NCBI GenBank assembly: GCA_021779095.1
Contig: JAJYBI010000011.1
Location: 1-64,000, forward strand
Length of the DNA stretch: 64,000 nt
Origin: Deltaproteobacteria bacterium
GTDB taxonomy: Bacteria; Desulfobacterota; Desulfuromonadia; Geobacterales; JAJYBI01
Direction: 5' to 3'
Part shown: in pieces, positions 15,153-23,590 of the stretch
Position numbering within the stretch: the first letter of the stretch is position 1
Layout of the letters: every line of letters begins with the position of its first letter
The notes under the pieces: model-generated
What the model was told of the DNA's origin: nothing
The model's input: only the letters and a program-made list of their open reading frames with translations
Database searches by the model: none
Position numbers and translations under genes: made by a program

Positions 15153-16892
15153 ATGCACGGCTGGACCGGCACCATACAATACGTGAACCTTTCCGACGGC
15201 AGCTGCCGGCGCGAGCCGCTGGCGCCGGATCTGCTCCATACCTACCTCGGCGGACGGGGGCTCGGCGTCCGACTGATGCGGGAGTTCCACCGGCTCGATC
15301 CCTTCTCGCCCGAGATGCCGCTGATCTTCGCCACCGGCCCGCTCTGCGGCACCCCGGCGCCCACCACCGCGCGGATGACGGTCGTCTCCCGCTCGCCCCT
15401 CACCGGTACGATATTCTCCTCATCCGCTGGCGGGCTCTTCCCCTGGCGCATGAAGGCGGCCGGCATCGACGTCCTGTTCGTCACCGGGCGCAGTCCCGCA
15501 CCGGTCTGTCTCATTCTGAACGATGCCGGTGCGGAACTGGTCCCCGCCGATCCCCTGTGGGGGAAGACGATCCCCGAGACGGCCGCTGCACTTCGTGATC
15601 GCGGCAGCGTGGCTGCCATCGGACCCGCCGGCGAGAACGGCGTGCTGTTCGCCTCCATCGGCCAGGACACGGGCGGGGCGTTCGCCCGCGGCGGGCTCGG
15701 GGCGGTCATGGGGGACAAGCGTCTGAAGGCGGTGGTTGCCGACGGCAGCGGTACGGTGGAGATCGCCGACCGGGACCGGTTCGACCGGGCGCGCCAGGAC
15801 GTGCTGCGGCTCTTCAACGCCTCGCCCGTCATCTTCGGCGAGCTGGGGTTCGCAAACTTCGGCACCCCCGCCCTGGTGGACCTGATCCGCCAGCGACGCA
15901 TGTCCCCCACGGAGAATTTCCGGAGCACCGTCTTCGCCGGTGCGGCCGGTTACGGCGGGCCGGCGATCCGCAATGCGTATGCGCCGGAGGGTGACGGCTG
16001 CCACGGCTGCCCGGTGGAGTGCCGCAAGCGGACACCAACCGGCGAACCGCTGCCCGACTACGATGCGGTGTCCCACTTCGGCGGGCTGAACGCCAACGCG
16101 GATCTGGCGACCATCGTCCGGTGCAACGCCCTCTGCGGCGAGCTCGGCATGGACCCGGTTTCCACCGCCGCGACCCTCTCCGCCTGGGGGGAGGCGCGGG
16201 GGCGGTTCGCCAGTGCCGACGAGATGCCGTCACTCCTTGCCGACATCGCCCGGCGGCGGGGGGAGGGGGAACTGCTCGCCCTCGGTTCGCAGCAGGCCAT
16301 GGGACGGCTGGGTCGGCCGGAGTTCTCCATGAGCGTCAAGGGGCTGGAACTCCCCGCCTACGACCCCCGCGGCGCCTACGGTTTGGCGCTCGCCTACTGC
16401 ACCAGTAGCCGGGGCGGGTGCCATCTGCAGGCCAACCCCGTTTCCCATGAGATCCTGCGCAAGCCGGTGGCCACCGACCGGTTCACCTTCTCCGGCAAGG
16501 CCCGGATCATCAAGATCGCCGAGGACGGCAACGCCGCCGCTGATTCGCTCGTCGCCTGCGGCTCCGCCTTCTTCGGCGCGACGCTCGAGGAGTACGGGGA
16601 ACTGGTGAGTGCCGCCACCGGCCGGGAGTTTCCGCCCTGTCGGCTCCTGGAGATCGGCGAGCGGATATTCATGACGGAGCGTTTCTATAACTGTGCGAAC
16701 GGCTTTACACGAAAGGACGACGTGCTTCCGGAGCGGTTTTTCACTGATCCCGGATCAAGCGGAGAGGGGATCGAGATTCCTCACATCGACCGCGAGCGGT
16801 TCGAAGTGGAGCTGCAGAAGTATTACCGGATCAGGGGACTCTCTGAGGAGGGGACCTTCGCCGACAGGTTGTTTCTGGAGCGGCAGCCGTAG
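15153..16892 (+). CDS. Aldehyde:ferredoxin oxidoreductase (tungsten enzyme family)
   Basis: The 579-residue protein belongs to the AOR family of tungstopterin enzymes that interconvert aldehydes and acids using ferredoxin. The N-terminal domain starts WTGTIQYVNLSDG and has LGGRGLGVRLM and ATGPLCGTPAPTTARMTVVSRSPLTG, the pterin-binding part. The 4Fe-4S ligands are C283, C286, C290 (CHGCPVEC) and C469 (LVACGS). Length is near the usual 600. The flavoprotein and class II aldolase genes follow closely, suggesting one aldehyde or sugar-acid metabolic unit. Aromatic versus aliphatic substrate cannot be told from sequence. Confidence 0.9.
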   Translation: MHGWTGTIQYVNLSDGSCRREPLAPDLLHTYLGGRGLGVRLMREFHRLDPFSPEMPLIFATGPLCGTPAPTTARMTVVSRSPLTGTIFSSSAGGLFPWRMKAAGIDVLFVTGRSPAPVCLILNDAGAELVPADPLWGKTIPETAAALRDRGSVAAIGPAGENGVLFASIGQDTGGAFARGGLGAVMGDKRLKAVVADGSGTVEIADRDRFDRARQDVLRLFNASPVIFGELGFANFGTPALVDLIRQRRMSPTENFRSTVFAGAAGYGGPAIRNAYAPEGDGCHGCPVECRKRTPTGEPLPDYDAVSHFGGLNANADLATIVRCNALCGELGMDPVSTAATLSAWGEARGRFASADEMPSLLADIARRRGEGELLALGSQQAMGRLGRPEFSMSVKGLELPAYDPRGAYGLALAYCTSSRGGCHLQANPVSHEILRKPVATDRFTFSGKARIIKIAEDGNAAADSLVACGSAFFGATLEEYGELVSAATGREFPPCRLLEIGERIFMTERFYNCANGFTRKDDVLPERFFTDPGSSGEGIEIPHIDRERFEVELQKYYRIRGLSEEGTFADRLFLERQP

Positions 16893-16916
16893 GGCTGCCC
16901 GTGAGAGGAAGGAAAC

Positions 16917-17516
16917 ATGAAGAACATCGTCTGTCTGCTGGGTAGTCCGCGCCCCGACGGGAACAGCGCCGCCATCGCCGGCCGGTTCCTGGACGCCGCC
17001 GCGAAACGGGGTGCATCCGTCAGGACCTTCATGCTGAACGAGCTCAAGTACCGGGGGTGCCAGGGGTGCTACGTCTGCAAGCACCACCTGGACCGCTGTG
17101 TGCTGGAGGACGGGCTGACGCAGGTACTGGATGCGGTGCGCGACGCCGACCTGCTCGTCCTGGCGAGTCCCGTGTATTACGGCGATATCACCAGTCAGCT
17201 GAAGGGGTTCATCGACAGGAGCTTCTCCTATCTCGTGCCGGACTACATGACCAATCCCCGGCCCTGCCGTCTCGCCCCCGGCAAGAAGCTCGTCTTCGTC
17301 CTCACCCAGGGGCATCCGGACGAGTCGCAGTATGCGGACGTCTTTCCGCGCTATAATGCATTTCTCACCTGGTACGGGTTCGATGGCCATCATCTGATCC
17401 GCTCCTGCGGCCTTTCCCGGCAGACGGACGCCGAGGCGCTCGATGTCGCGATGAAGCTGGCTGAGGAGACCGCCGACCTGATGTTCCCTGAGCCGAAAGG
17501 TTCGTGGCGCCCCTGA
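16917..17516 (+). CDS. Flavodoxin-fold NAD(P)H / FMN reductase with Cys cluster
   Basis: The 199-residue protein has the FMN-binding start CLLGSPRPDGNSAAIA, a Cys-rich turn RGCQGCYVCKHHLDRCVLEDG (four Cys) and SPVYYGDITSQLKGFIDR, the pattern of the iron-sulfur flavoprotein / FMN reductase family. It may carry electrons to or from the neighbouring AOR. The gene begins 24 bases after the AOR stop with a good AGGAAGG site and is probably cotranscribed. Confidence 0.85.
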   Translation: MKNIVCLLGSPRPDGNSAAIAGRFLDAAAKRGASVRTFMLNELKYRGCQGCYVCKHHLDRCVLEDGLTQVLDAVRDADLLVLASPVYYGDITSQLKGFIDRSFSYLVPDYMTNPRPCRLAPGKKLVFVLTQGHPDESQYADVFPRYNAFLTWYGFDGHHLIRSCGLSRQTDAEALDVAMKLAEETADLMFPEPKGSWRP

Positions 17517-17532
17517 CGGGGCGTCGGTGCCG

Positions 17533-18708
17533 ATGAAAGATCAGATCGAGACCTACGCCAGCAAGCTCGTCGCCGACCGGGCTGCCGATCCGACGGGGAT
17601 CGCCTTCGCCGTCCAGGACGATCAGCTGTACGGCACCGGGGAGCCGTACCTCGCCGACCTTGCCCGGAATATCCTGAGCCGCCTCACGGGGCTTGCCGTG
17701 GTCGTGGCCCGGCCGGCCCTGCCGTTTGCCGCCTTTCTCATGGAGCGGGCCGCCGCCGGGGAGCGGACCATCGTCCCGCCGGACACGGAGACCCGCACCT
17801 TCCTCCACGACATCCCGTTCCTCCGCGTGGATGAGTTCCGCCGGGACGGTACCGCCGCCGTGGCACGGCTCCTCGGCGCCCGCAAGGGGATCATCGTCGA
17901 AGGGGTCGGGATCGTCGCCGTCGGTCAACTCACGGTGGAGCAGGCGTACATCAACTACTCCTCCATCTACCACGCCACCTTCGTGAAGTACCTGCACGAC
18001 CTCCTGACGGACGGGTTCCGTCTGCCGGGGGAGGAAGCGGCGGTACGTGACTTCGTTGCCACATACCGCCCGGCGACCGCCGAGGGGCTCGTCTTCCGGC
18101 CCGGTCCCCTGGACGATCCGGAGGATATCTTCGCCGAGATGGCGGCGGTCGGCCGCTACACGGTGGAGCGGCGGCTCGTGGATTCCTTTTTCGGCAATAT
18201 CTCCTGCCGGACCGGCAACGTGGTGTACATCTCCCAGACCGCCGCCAGCCTGGACGCCCTGGCCGGCTGCATCGACCCGGTCCCCATGGATAACGCCACC
18301 ACCGCCGGAATTACCGCCTCCAGCGAACTGCTCGCCCACCGGAAGATCTACGAGGCCACCGGCGCCCGGACGATTCTCCATGCCCATCCCCGTTTCGCCG
18401 TAATCATGAGCATGCAGTGTGAAGAGGAGGGGTGTGCCGTCACCGACTGCTGGAAGGAGTGCCCAAAGGTACGGTTCCTGGGGGGGACGCCGGTGGTCGC
18501 GGGCGAGATCGGCGCAGGAGGGCTCGCCCGCCGGGTACCGCCGGTAATCGGCGGTCCGGGGCGGGCGATCGTCTACGGTCACGGGGTCTTTACCCTGGGT
18601 GAAACGGGGTTCGGTGAGGCGTTTCTGGCGATGGCAGCGGTGGAGAACTGGTGTCGCGAGGAGTACTTCCGGAGACTGGAGCAACAGTTCGGAAGAGATA
18701 GGTCGTGA
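17533..18708 (+). CDS. Class II aldolase/adducin family protein with a duplicated half
   Basis: The 391-residue protein has a full C-terminal class II aldolase/adducin domain (about 205-385): FFGNISCR, AHPRFAVIM (zinc His pair) and YGHGVFTLG (third His). The family covers fuculose-phosphate aldolases and sugar epimerases. The N-terminal half also ends like an aldolase domain: GIIVEGVGIVAVGQLTVEQAYI lines up with AIVYGHGVFTLGETGFGEAFL, but its HAHP-type ligands are missing, so it seems a degenerate first copy. GTG 17527 is an alternative start. The upstream stop lies in a CGCCCC/GGGGCG hairpin, which suggests translational coupling to the flavoprotein gene. Confidence 0.8.
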   Translation: MKDQIETYASKLVADRAADPTGIAFAVQDDQLYGTGEPYLADLARNILSRLTGLAVVVARPALPFAAFLMERAAAGERTIVPPDTETRTFLHDIPFLRVDEFRRDGTAAVARLLGARKGIIVEGVGIVAVGQLTVEQAYINYSSIYHATFVKYLHDLLTDGFRLPGEEAAVRDFVATYRPATAEGLVFRPGPLDDPEDIFAEMAAVGRYTVERRLVDSFFGNISCRTGNVVYISQTAASLDALAGCIDPVPMDNATTAGITASSELLAHRKIYEATGARTILHAHPRFAVIMSMQCEEEGCAVTDCWKECPKVRFLGGTPVVAGEIGAGGLARRVPPVIGGPGRAIVYGHGVFTLGETGFGEAFLAMAAVENWCREEYFRRLEQQFGRDRS

Positions 18709-18726
18709 TCCTGGGAGGAAAAAGAC

Positions 18727-18751
18727 AGGGGAGGGAGGAGGACCCTCCCCT
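18727..18751. terminator. Hairpin after the aldolase gene
   Basis: AGGGGAGGG/CCCTCCCCT (9 bp, 7-base loop), 18 bases past the stop. No T-run follows on the plus strand, while the minus side has TCTTTTT. A likely transcript end for the AOR run. A near-copy occurs at 59306-59330. Confidence 0.55.
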
Positions 18752-19328
18752 GATAGAGGCGGCCAGTGTGTTAGTGCCGCTTGCAGATAGTGGTGTGGTG
18801 ACCGGTTTGATTGATTCTACGCTGTTTGCATTTTGTCATGCATTTGCAGTGCCGAGTTTTTTTGGTAAATCCGATATATGTGTAACGTTTTGCAATTGCA
18901 GGGGGATATGGCTGAGAGGATGCCCGGTCGCCGTGATGAGGTGGCAATAATACGCCACATTTTCAGGCGCGACATGACGAAATCCCGGCGTGCTGCATGG
19001 AATGGACCCCCGGGATTCGCCATTTCACGGAATCTGGTGTCCCGCCACGGCAGGACTCGTGGTGCAACTTCTGCTGGCTTTTCGTAGCGAGTACCCGTCC
19101 GGAAACTGCGACTGATATTCGTTCTGGAATCCGAATGATTCGCGCTTGATTCCTGCTTCATCGAAGCGCAATACGAACCTAACTGCTGGACATTGCGGAG
19201 CAAATTGCTCTGGGGACTCGCAGGGTGCGTCGAAAATCCAACCAGCAGCTGAACCTGTTTACGGCCAGGGGGGCACTCTGTCCTGAGTTGACAGAAAACG
19301 GCGCTGCGAATGAAAACTGCATCGCCGG
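18752..19328. other. Gene-poor interval, no supported gene
   Basis: About 580 bases. A 210-codon minus-strand frame (19449-18817) covers much of it, but it has no ribosome site, an odd composition (many Cys, Arg and Ser) and no recognisable motif, so I treat it as non-coding. No known RNA family was recognised. The region continues into decayed genes and may be an old insertion or deletion site. Confidence 0.5.
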
Positions 19329-19543
19329 ATGATCCGCAGCGGGGCAGCTCCCCGGCTGCGGGTACCCCTCGTTCCTCAAAACATGGGTTTCCGGGCGGAC
19401 ACTTACTATCGATTCCACGGCAAAAACAACCAGGATCGAGTTGGCACACGGGTCACCGGTGGCCGCGTCTGCATGAACAGCGACGAAGGGAGGCGCTGGC
19501 GAAGACGATCTCCGTCGGGACGGAAGTGAACATCGTCATGTAA
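19329..19543 (+). pseudogene. Decayed 3' end of an L,D-transpeptidase (YkuD) gene
   Basis: One frame reads YYRFHGKNNQDRVGTRVTGG and RVCMNSDE, which lines up with the YkuD active-site region (IHGTN...VGTPVSHGCIRMNNED). After about 19490 the match continues one frame over as EALAKTISVGTEVNIVM followed by a stop at 19543. Besides the frameshift, the catalytic His (SHGC) has become Gly and the catalytic Cys has become Arg, so the remnant could not work. Upstream sequence shows no further clear homology. Intact enzymes of this family cross-link peptidoglycan. Confidence 0.6.
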
Positions 19544-19559
19544 CCGCCAGATCGATACG

Positions 19560-19712
19560 TTACTCTTCCGTAAACTCGCACGCCGGGCAGTGTCCTTCGC
19601 CGCTCTCCGGGTCGAACTCCAGGCGTTCTCCGCAGACCTCGCACCGGTCAGGGGGGATCGCTTCTTTCACGTCGCGACGGTATGATTCTCCGAAACGTTT
19701 CGTCATCGTCAT
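19560..19712 (-). CDS. Very small zinc-ribbon protein
   Basis: A 50-codon gene starts at ATG 19712 (alternative ATG 19706) with GGAGG at 19723-19719, six bases before it. The product begins MTMTKRFGESYRRD and has CEVCGERLEF then CPACEF, two CXXC knuckles 16 residues apart, and ends FTEE. This is a rubredoxin-like/zinc-ribbon fold, usually an accessory or regulatory metal-binding protein. It lies downstream of hsp20 on the same strand with a 160-base gap. Confidence 0.75.
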   Translation of the reverse strand: MTMTKRFGESYRRDVKEAIPPDRCEVCGERLEFDPESGEGHCPACEFTEE

Positions 19713-19874
19713 ATCGCACCTCCGCCAGTCGCTGGTAACGGATGCTGACCGTCATGAGTTCACCAGAATCGAGCCCGTTGCACGGTTTCTCTGAAGAAAC
19801 GAGCGCCGTCCCCCTTCAGGGTACGGCATGGCATTCCGGGCTCCTTGTAGTGTATGGTCCCGAGGCCCAGGCTG

Positions 19875-20375
19875 CTATTCGATAGTCACTTTCTTCCCTT
19901 TTGCCAACGGCGAGCGCGGAATCCTTACGGCAAGCACGCCATCCTTGAAGCTCGCCTTGGCGTCTTCCGTCTTGACGCCCGACGGGAGGCTCAGGGTTCG
20001 GGTGAAGCTGCCGAAGGTCCGCTCGTACCGGTAGAAGTCCTTCCGCTCGACCTTTTCCTCACCCTTCTTCTGCCCCGAGATGGTAATGCTGTCGTCCGTG
20101 AGGCTGACCTCGATATCCTCTTTTCGCAATCCCGGTATCTCGGCCTTGACCACCACGTAGTCGTCTTCTTCGAAGATGTCCACCGTCGGGCTGAATTCGC
20201 CTTTCAGATCGGGGAATCCCCATCGTGGCATCCAGCCGGGGGAGAAGAATGGTCTTCGGAACGCCTCTTCGAACCAGCGCTCCATATCTTCGAAGGAGGC
20301 AGGGAATCGTGATTTTTCCACCGGAGTCAGGGACCGAGGTTCCTTGCCGGTTGTTTCTCTGTTCAATCTCGCCAT
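19875..20375 (-). CDS. Small heat shock protein (Hsp20 / alpha-crystallin)
   Basis: The 166-residue chaperone has an N-terminal arm (FEDMERWFEEAFRRPFF), the alpha-crystallin domain (about 60-155: SPTVDIFEEDDYVVVKAEIPG, FGSFTRTLSLP, ASFKDGVLAVRIPR) and a short basic tail. It holds unfolding proteins in oligomers. ATG 20375 is chosen because AAAGGAG precedes it; a longer frame begins at 20426 without a ribosome site. No heat-shock CIRCE element is visible upstream. Confidence 0.93.
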   Translation of the reverse strand: MARLNRETTGKEPRSLTPVEKSRFPASFEDMERWFEEAFRRPFFSPGWMPRWGFPDLKGEFSPTVDIFEEDDYVVVKAEIPGLRKEDIEVSLTDDSITISGQKKGEEKVERKDFYRYERTFGSFTRTLSLPSGVKTEDAKASFKDGVLAVRIPRSPLAKGKKVTIE

Positions 20376-20520
20376 GATGCTCTCCTTTCCTGCGGCCAGC
20401 CTGCCGTTCGGCAGACGGTCCGCCATGATGGGCGAGCCCGGAGTCGGCGAAAAAACGAGTACGAAAACGCGCGGCCCGGAAGAACGCGTACGCCGATACC
20501 GGACACTGCCATTTCTGCGT

Positions 20521-20941
20521 TTATTTTAACGCCCAGGGGGGCGATTTGCAAAGCATTGCGATATCGTCGGCATCGACCGCGTCGAGCACCACGGCATCCC
20601 ATCCGGTCTGGAGCTCCAGTAGATACCGTGTTGCCTCTACTGCAACGGGTGCATCCCAGCCGTCTGCCGCGATCCTGGTGGTATGCGGGGGACAGACATC
20701 GCCGGAGCCGAGGAGTCGAACGGTTTTCCGCTTTTTCTCGACATGTATGTAGAGCGGCGTTCCTCATAAGTCTGACGTCCTCTTTGAAGAGGAGCAGGAA
20801 GCACAGTTCGTCAACAGGTTCTGCGTGATGCTCCCACCATTCCAAGAACCAGAGTGGGGTTCGCATGGGGACCTTCTACTCCAGCATGTGCCATGCATCA
20901 CGGAAAGGTTCCAGCTCGGCGACACTGTCGATCCTGGCCAT
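20521..20941 (-). pseudogene. Broken CelD/BcsL-type GNAT acetyltransferase gene
   Basis: Minus-strand frames together give MARIDSVAELEPFRDAW, an in-frame TAG (20878-20876), then VPMRTPLWFLEWWEHHAEP and, after a frameshift near 20750-20785, TPLYIHVEKKRKTVRLLGSG and DVCPPHTTRIA, ending at a TAA (20523-20521). This is the start of the CelD-like acetyltransferase family (polysaccharide-linked), truncated to less than half its usual length. The stop, the frameshift and the truncation make it a pseudogene. Confidence 0.7.
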
Positions 20942-21018
20942 CCGGAGCGAATCCGTTGTCCCCGCGTCGATACGAGGTTTGTCTGCGGAGACTCCACAGG
21001 AGTACTCACCGTGCCACA

Positions 21019-22830
21019 TCATGATGATTGCCCCCCGGAGGAGATGTCGCCGTTCGTCGTCCGGGACGATGTTGCATCAAGCCGTTCCGTGGCCATCCGC
21101 AAGTACCTTTGCGCCAGCGGCCGCTCCGGATCGATCGATATGGCCCTCTCCAGGTACACCAGCGCCTTTGCCGGTTCACCGGCGAGGCAGTTCGCCGCTC
21201 CGGCCCCGGCCAGCAGCAGGTAATCGTTACGGTACCGGTTGAGTCCCTGCTGGTAGGTAATTATCGCCTTACGGTAACGACCGCCGTTTAGGTACGCCGC
21301 GCCCAGGTTCTGGTAAACCTTTAACGATGGGGTGATGGCGAGTGATTTTCGAAGATAGGGGATCGCTTTGTCGTACGCCTCTCTATTAAGGTACTCGTTG
21401 CCGAGGTCGTTCAGCGCCACCGGGTTGCGGGGGTACCGATCGACTACGTTCTGCCACAGTGTAAGCCGGGATTGCCATACCTTCGTCCTGTGCATGGCGC
21501 AGCCCGCATACAGAGCCACCGCGATGATGCCGCAGATCATTGCGAGGCGGCGCGGCGATACCGGCAGGTGCCATTTCCATTGGGTGCCGGTGCGAACCAG
21601 GTGCAGGACCATTCCACAGATGATCCCCACGGAAGGTAGGTATACCCGGCGCTCGGAGAAGATTTCCGCCAGCGGGATGACGCTGGAAGTGACGCTGATG
21701 GTGACGAAGAACCAGAATATGAAGAAGGCGATCAAGTGGGCGAGCGGATCGTCGCGTCGTCGGGCGAGTCGGCATGCGGTCACGATGAACAGGGTGATGA
21801 TCGCCAGTGACAGCAGGACTTCACCGTCCATAAGCGAGGTGTGACGGGGGTAGCTGTGGAGAAACGACTGCCCCCACGGGAGCAGTACCATCCGGAAGTA
21901 GCTGGAGACGGCGCGGATCTGGATGGTCAGGTAGTCGAGCGGTTGCAGCGATTTGAAATTGACGATGTTGATCATGTCGTCGATGCTGGCACCAGGGGTC
22001 TTGTCTCCACGGGTCACCAGCATAAGCAATAACGGGATGAGCGGCAGGCAGCATAGCTGCGGCAGGGCATTCCGGATGGCAGGTATTACCGTGTCACGCC
22101 GGATGATCAGGTTGAGGAGCAGGATCATGAACGGTGCCGTGAAAACGAACTCCATGGTCAACATGCCGAGAATCAGTGAAATGATGGAGACGACCTGCCA
22201 TTCTGTGCGGCGAAACGGTACGGTATCCTCCATTGCCAGGAGGTGTGCGTAGAGCGCGGCGAGATACAGGCATCCCCCCAGCGAGGTGAACCGTTGCACG
22301 GTATAGATGACCGCTTCGGTCTCCAGCGGGTTGACCGCGTAGAGCTCAGCGCAGAAGAATGCGATCAGTTTCGCACTGTTCCGAGGGAGATCGGTCCCGG
22401 AACGGGTGAGCAGTTTCCTGACGAATCCGTAGAGGAGAAGCGCCGTCAGGAGATGAATGGCAATGTTGACGATCCGGTATCCTTCCGGGGTGGCCCCCCC
22501 TACAAGATAGTTCAGGTGGAACGTGAGGTAGCAGAAAGGCCGAAGAACGAAATTGACCACGTAATCGGGTGATGTCACGAGGGGGGTGTACCGCTGCACG
22601 AAGCCGGGTATGTCCCTCAGCATCTCCAGAAGCGGAAACGTCCTGGCAAAAGGGCTCTGCAAAAGGTACAGGTTCGTATCGTACACGAACGGGTATGAGA
22701 CGGACGGCAGGTAGATGAGTGCCACCATGACGGCGATTGAGAGCGGATGGAAGGCGAGTGCGCGTATCGTGCGGAGGACACGATTGCCGATGAGATGACG
22801 GTTATCAGGTTTCGGGTGGTGGTTCGACAT
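21019..22830 (-). CDS. TMTC-like multi-pass membrane protein with C-terminal TPR repeats
   Basis: The 603-residue protein has about ten to twelve hydrophobic segments in residues 25-450 and then three to four TPR motifs (about 470-590: ALNDLGNEYLNREAYDKAIPYL, YQNLGAAYLNGGRYRKAIITY, ALVYLERAISIDPERPLAQ). The layout with YDTNLYLLQSP near the start and LAEIFSERRVYLPSVG in the core resembles the DUF1736/TMTC-type glycosyltransferase-C fold, suggesting transfer of a lipid-linked sugar outside the membrane. The substrate is unknown. Lies upstream of the decayed CelD gene on the same strand, perhaps a relic of a polysaccharide locus. No strong ribosome site at ATG 22830. Confidence 0.72.
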   Translation of the reverse strand: MSNHHPKPDNRHLIGNRVLRTIRALAFHPLSIAVMVALIYLPSVSYPFVYDTNLYLLQSPFARTFPLLEMLRDIPGFVQRYTPLVTSPDYVVNFVLRPFCYLTFHLNYLVGGATPEGYRIVNIAIHLLTALLLYGFVRKLLTRSGTDLPRNSAKLIAFFCAELYAVNPLETEAVIYTVQRFTSLGGCLYLAALYAHLLAMEDTVPFRRTEWQVVSIISLILGMLTMEFVFTAPFMILLLNLIIRRDTVIPAIRNALPQLCCLPLIPLLLMLVTRGDKTPGASIDDMINIVNFKSLQPLDYLTIQIRAVSSYFRMVLLPWGQSFLHSYPRHTSLMDGEVLLSLAIITLFIVTACRLARRRDDPLAHLIAFFIFWFFVTISVTSSVIPLAEIFSERRVYLPSVGIICGMVLHLVRTGTQWKWHLPVSPRRLAMICGIIAVALYAGCAMHRTKVWQSRLTLWQNVVDRYPRNPVALNDLGNEYLNREAYDKAIPYLRKSLAITPSLKVYQNLGAAYLNGGRYRKAIITYQQGLNRYRNDYLLLAGAGAANCLAGEPAKALVYLERAISIDPERPLAQRYLRMATERLDATSSRTTNGDISSGGQSS

Positions 22831-22906
22831 GAGTTATCTCGTTGTGAGTGGTCTCGCATTCTCCCGGTGACAGGTACCGGCAATCCTGGCCGGACCGCTA
22901 CCGCAT

Positions 22907-23374
22907 CTACGACGGATGCAGCGGCTGCGGTGAGATATGCTCGACCCGGAGGATACGGACCATCAGCGCCATGCCGTCCGCGACGCGGGAGAATTCATCT
23001 TCGGACAGCCCCTCAAGCCCTTTCAGGAGTATGTCCTGGGCTGTTTCGGGGGCGCGGGCGGTGATTTCCCGGCCCGGTTCGCTGAGGGTGATATCGACGG
23101 CCCGGCGGTCCTGCTGCGACCGGGTTCGCGTGATCAGCCCCTTTGCCTCGAGCCGGTCAAGGATTCCCACGATCGTTGCCGGATGCAGGTACATGAGTCG
23201 TGCCAGATCGGTAACCCTGAGAGGGGCGTGTTCTGCCACGAGCTTCATCCCCCAGAGCTGGGTGCCGGTCAGGCCGGTCGTTTTTTCGGCGTTGTTCGCG
23301 TATTCGCTGAGGGCTTGGAATATCCGCCTCAGGTTGTCGATAACGGCCGGTATCTCTTCTGTTTTTCTTTCCAT
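22907..23374 (-). CDS. MarR family transcriptional regulator
   Basis: The 155-residue protein has the MarR winged helix (about 45-115): LRVTDLARLMYLHPATIVGILDRLEAKGLI and the wing RSQQDRRAVDITLSEPG. MarR proteins repress neighbouring genes and release DNA on ligand or oxidant binding. The gene is divergent from the ClC channel gene, with a strong palindrome between them (23411-23444), so it probably controls itself and the channel. Ribosome site AGGGAG before ATG 23374. Confidence 0.92.
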   Translation of the reverse strand: MERKTEEIPAVIDNLRRIFQALSEYANNAEKTTGLTGTQLWGMKLVAEHAPLRVTDLARLMYLHPATIVGILDRLEAKGLITRTRSQQDRRAVDITLSEPGREITARAPETAQDILLKGLEGLSEDEFSRVADGMALMVRILRVEHISPQPLHPS

Positions 23375-23410
23375 GCCGACTCCCTGATCCGCACCGAAGT
23401 GGCAAATTAC

Positions 23411-23444
23411 GGTACAAATAATTAGCTTTCAAATTATATGTACC
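23411..23444. promoter_or_regulatory. Extended palindrome, probable MarR operator
   Basis: GGTAC-AA-ATAATT (23411-23423) faces AATTAT-AT-GTACC (23432-23444) across 8 bases; 12 of 13 arm positions match. It lies 37 bases before the marR-type start, in the divergent gap to the ClC gene. Size and symmetry fit a MarR dimer site. Confidence 0.65.
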
Positions 23445-23590
23445 CATGGCATAATCGTCAAGATTTGATTTGGTATGGACACGGCATTGTGAAGCGGGTA
23501 TCGTGTGTCAGTCAATCGAAATGCCCTCCGGGGGACGCGATTTGCGTGCCGGTTCCGGCAGGCAAAATAGGTTTTCCTGGGAGCTATCGT

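Noticed and set aside
13577..15175. 532-codon minus-strand frame across guaA and gph
   Set aside because: It spans two well-recognised plus-strand genes and the REP-like gap, with no family similarity.
18890..18990. Possible riboswitch or small RNA around GGGGGATATGGCTGAGAGGATGC
   Set aside because: CTGAGAGGATG resembles part of a TPP aptamer, but the second conserved arm (ACCTGATCTGG-like) is absent and no thiamine gene is near.
18817..19449. 210-codon minus-strand frame in the gene-poor interval
   Set aside because: No ribosome site, odd composition, no motif, and it overlaps the YkuD remnant on the other strand.
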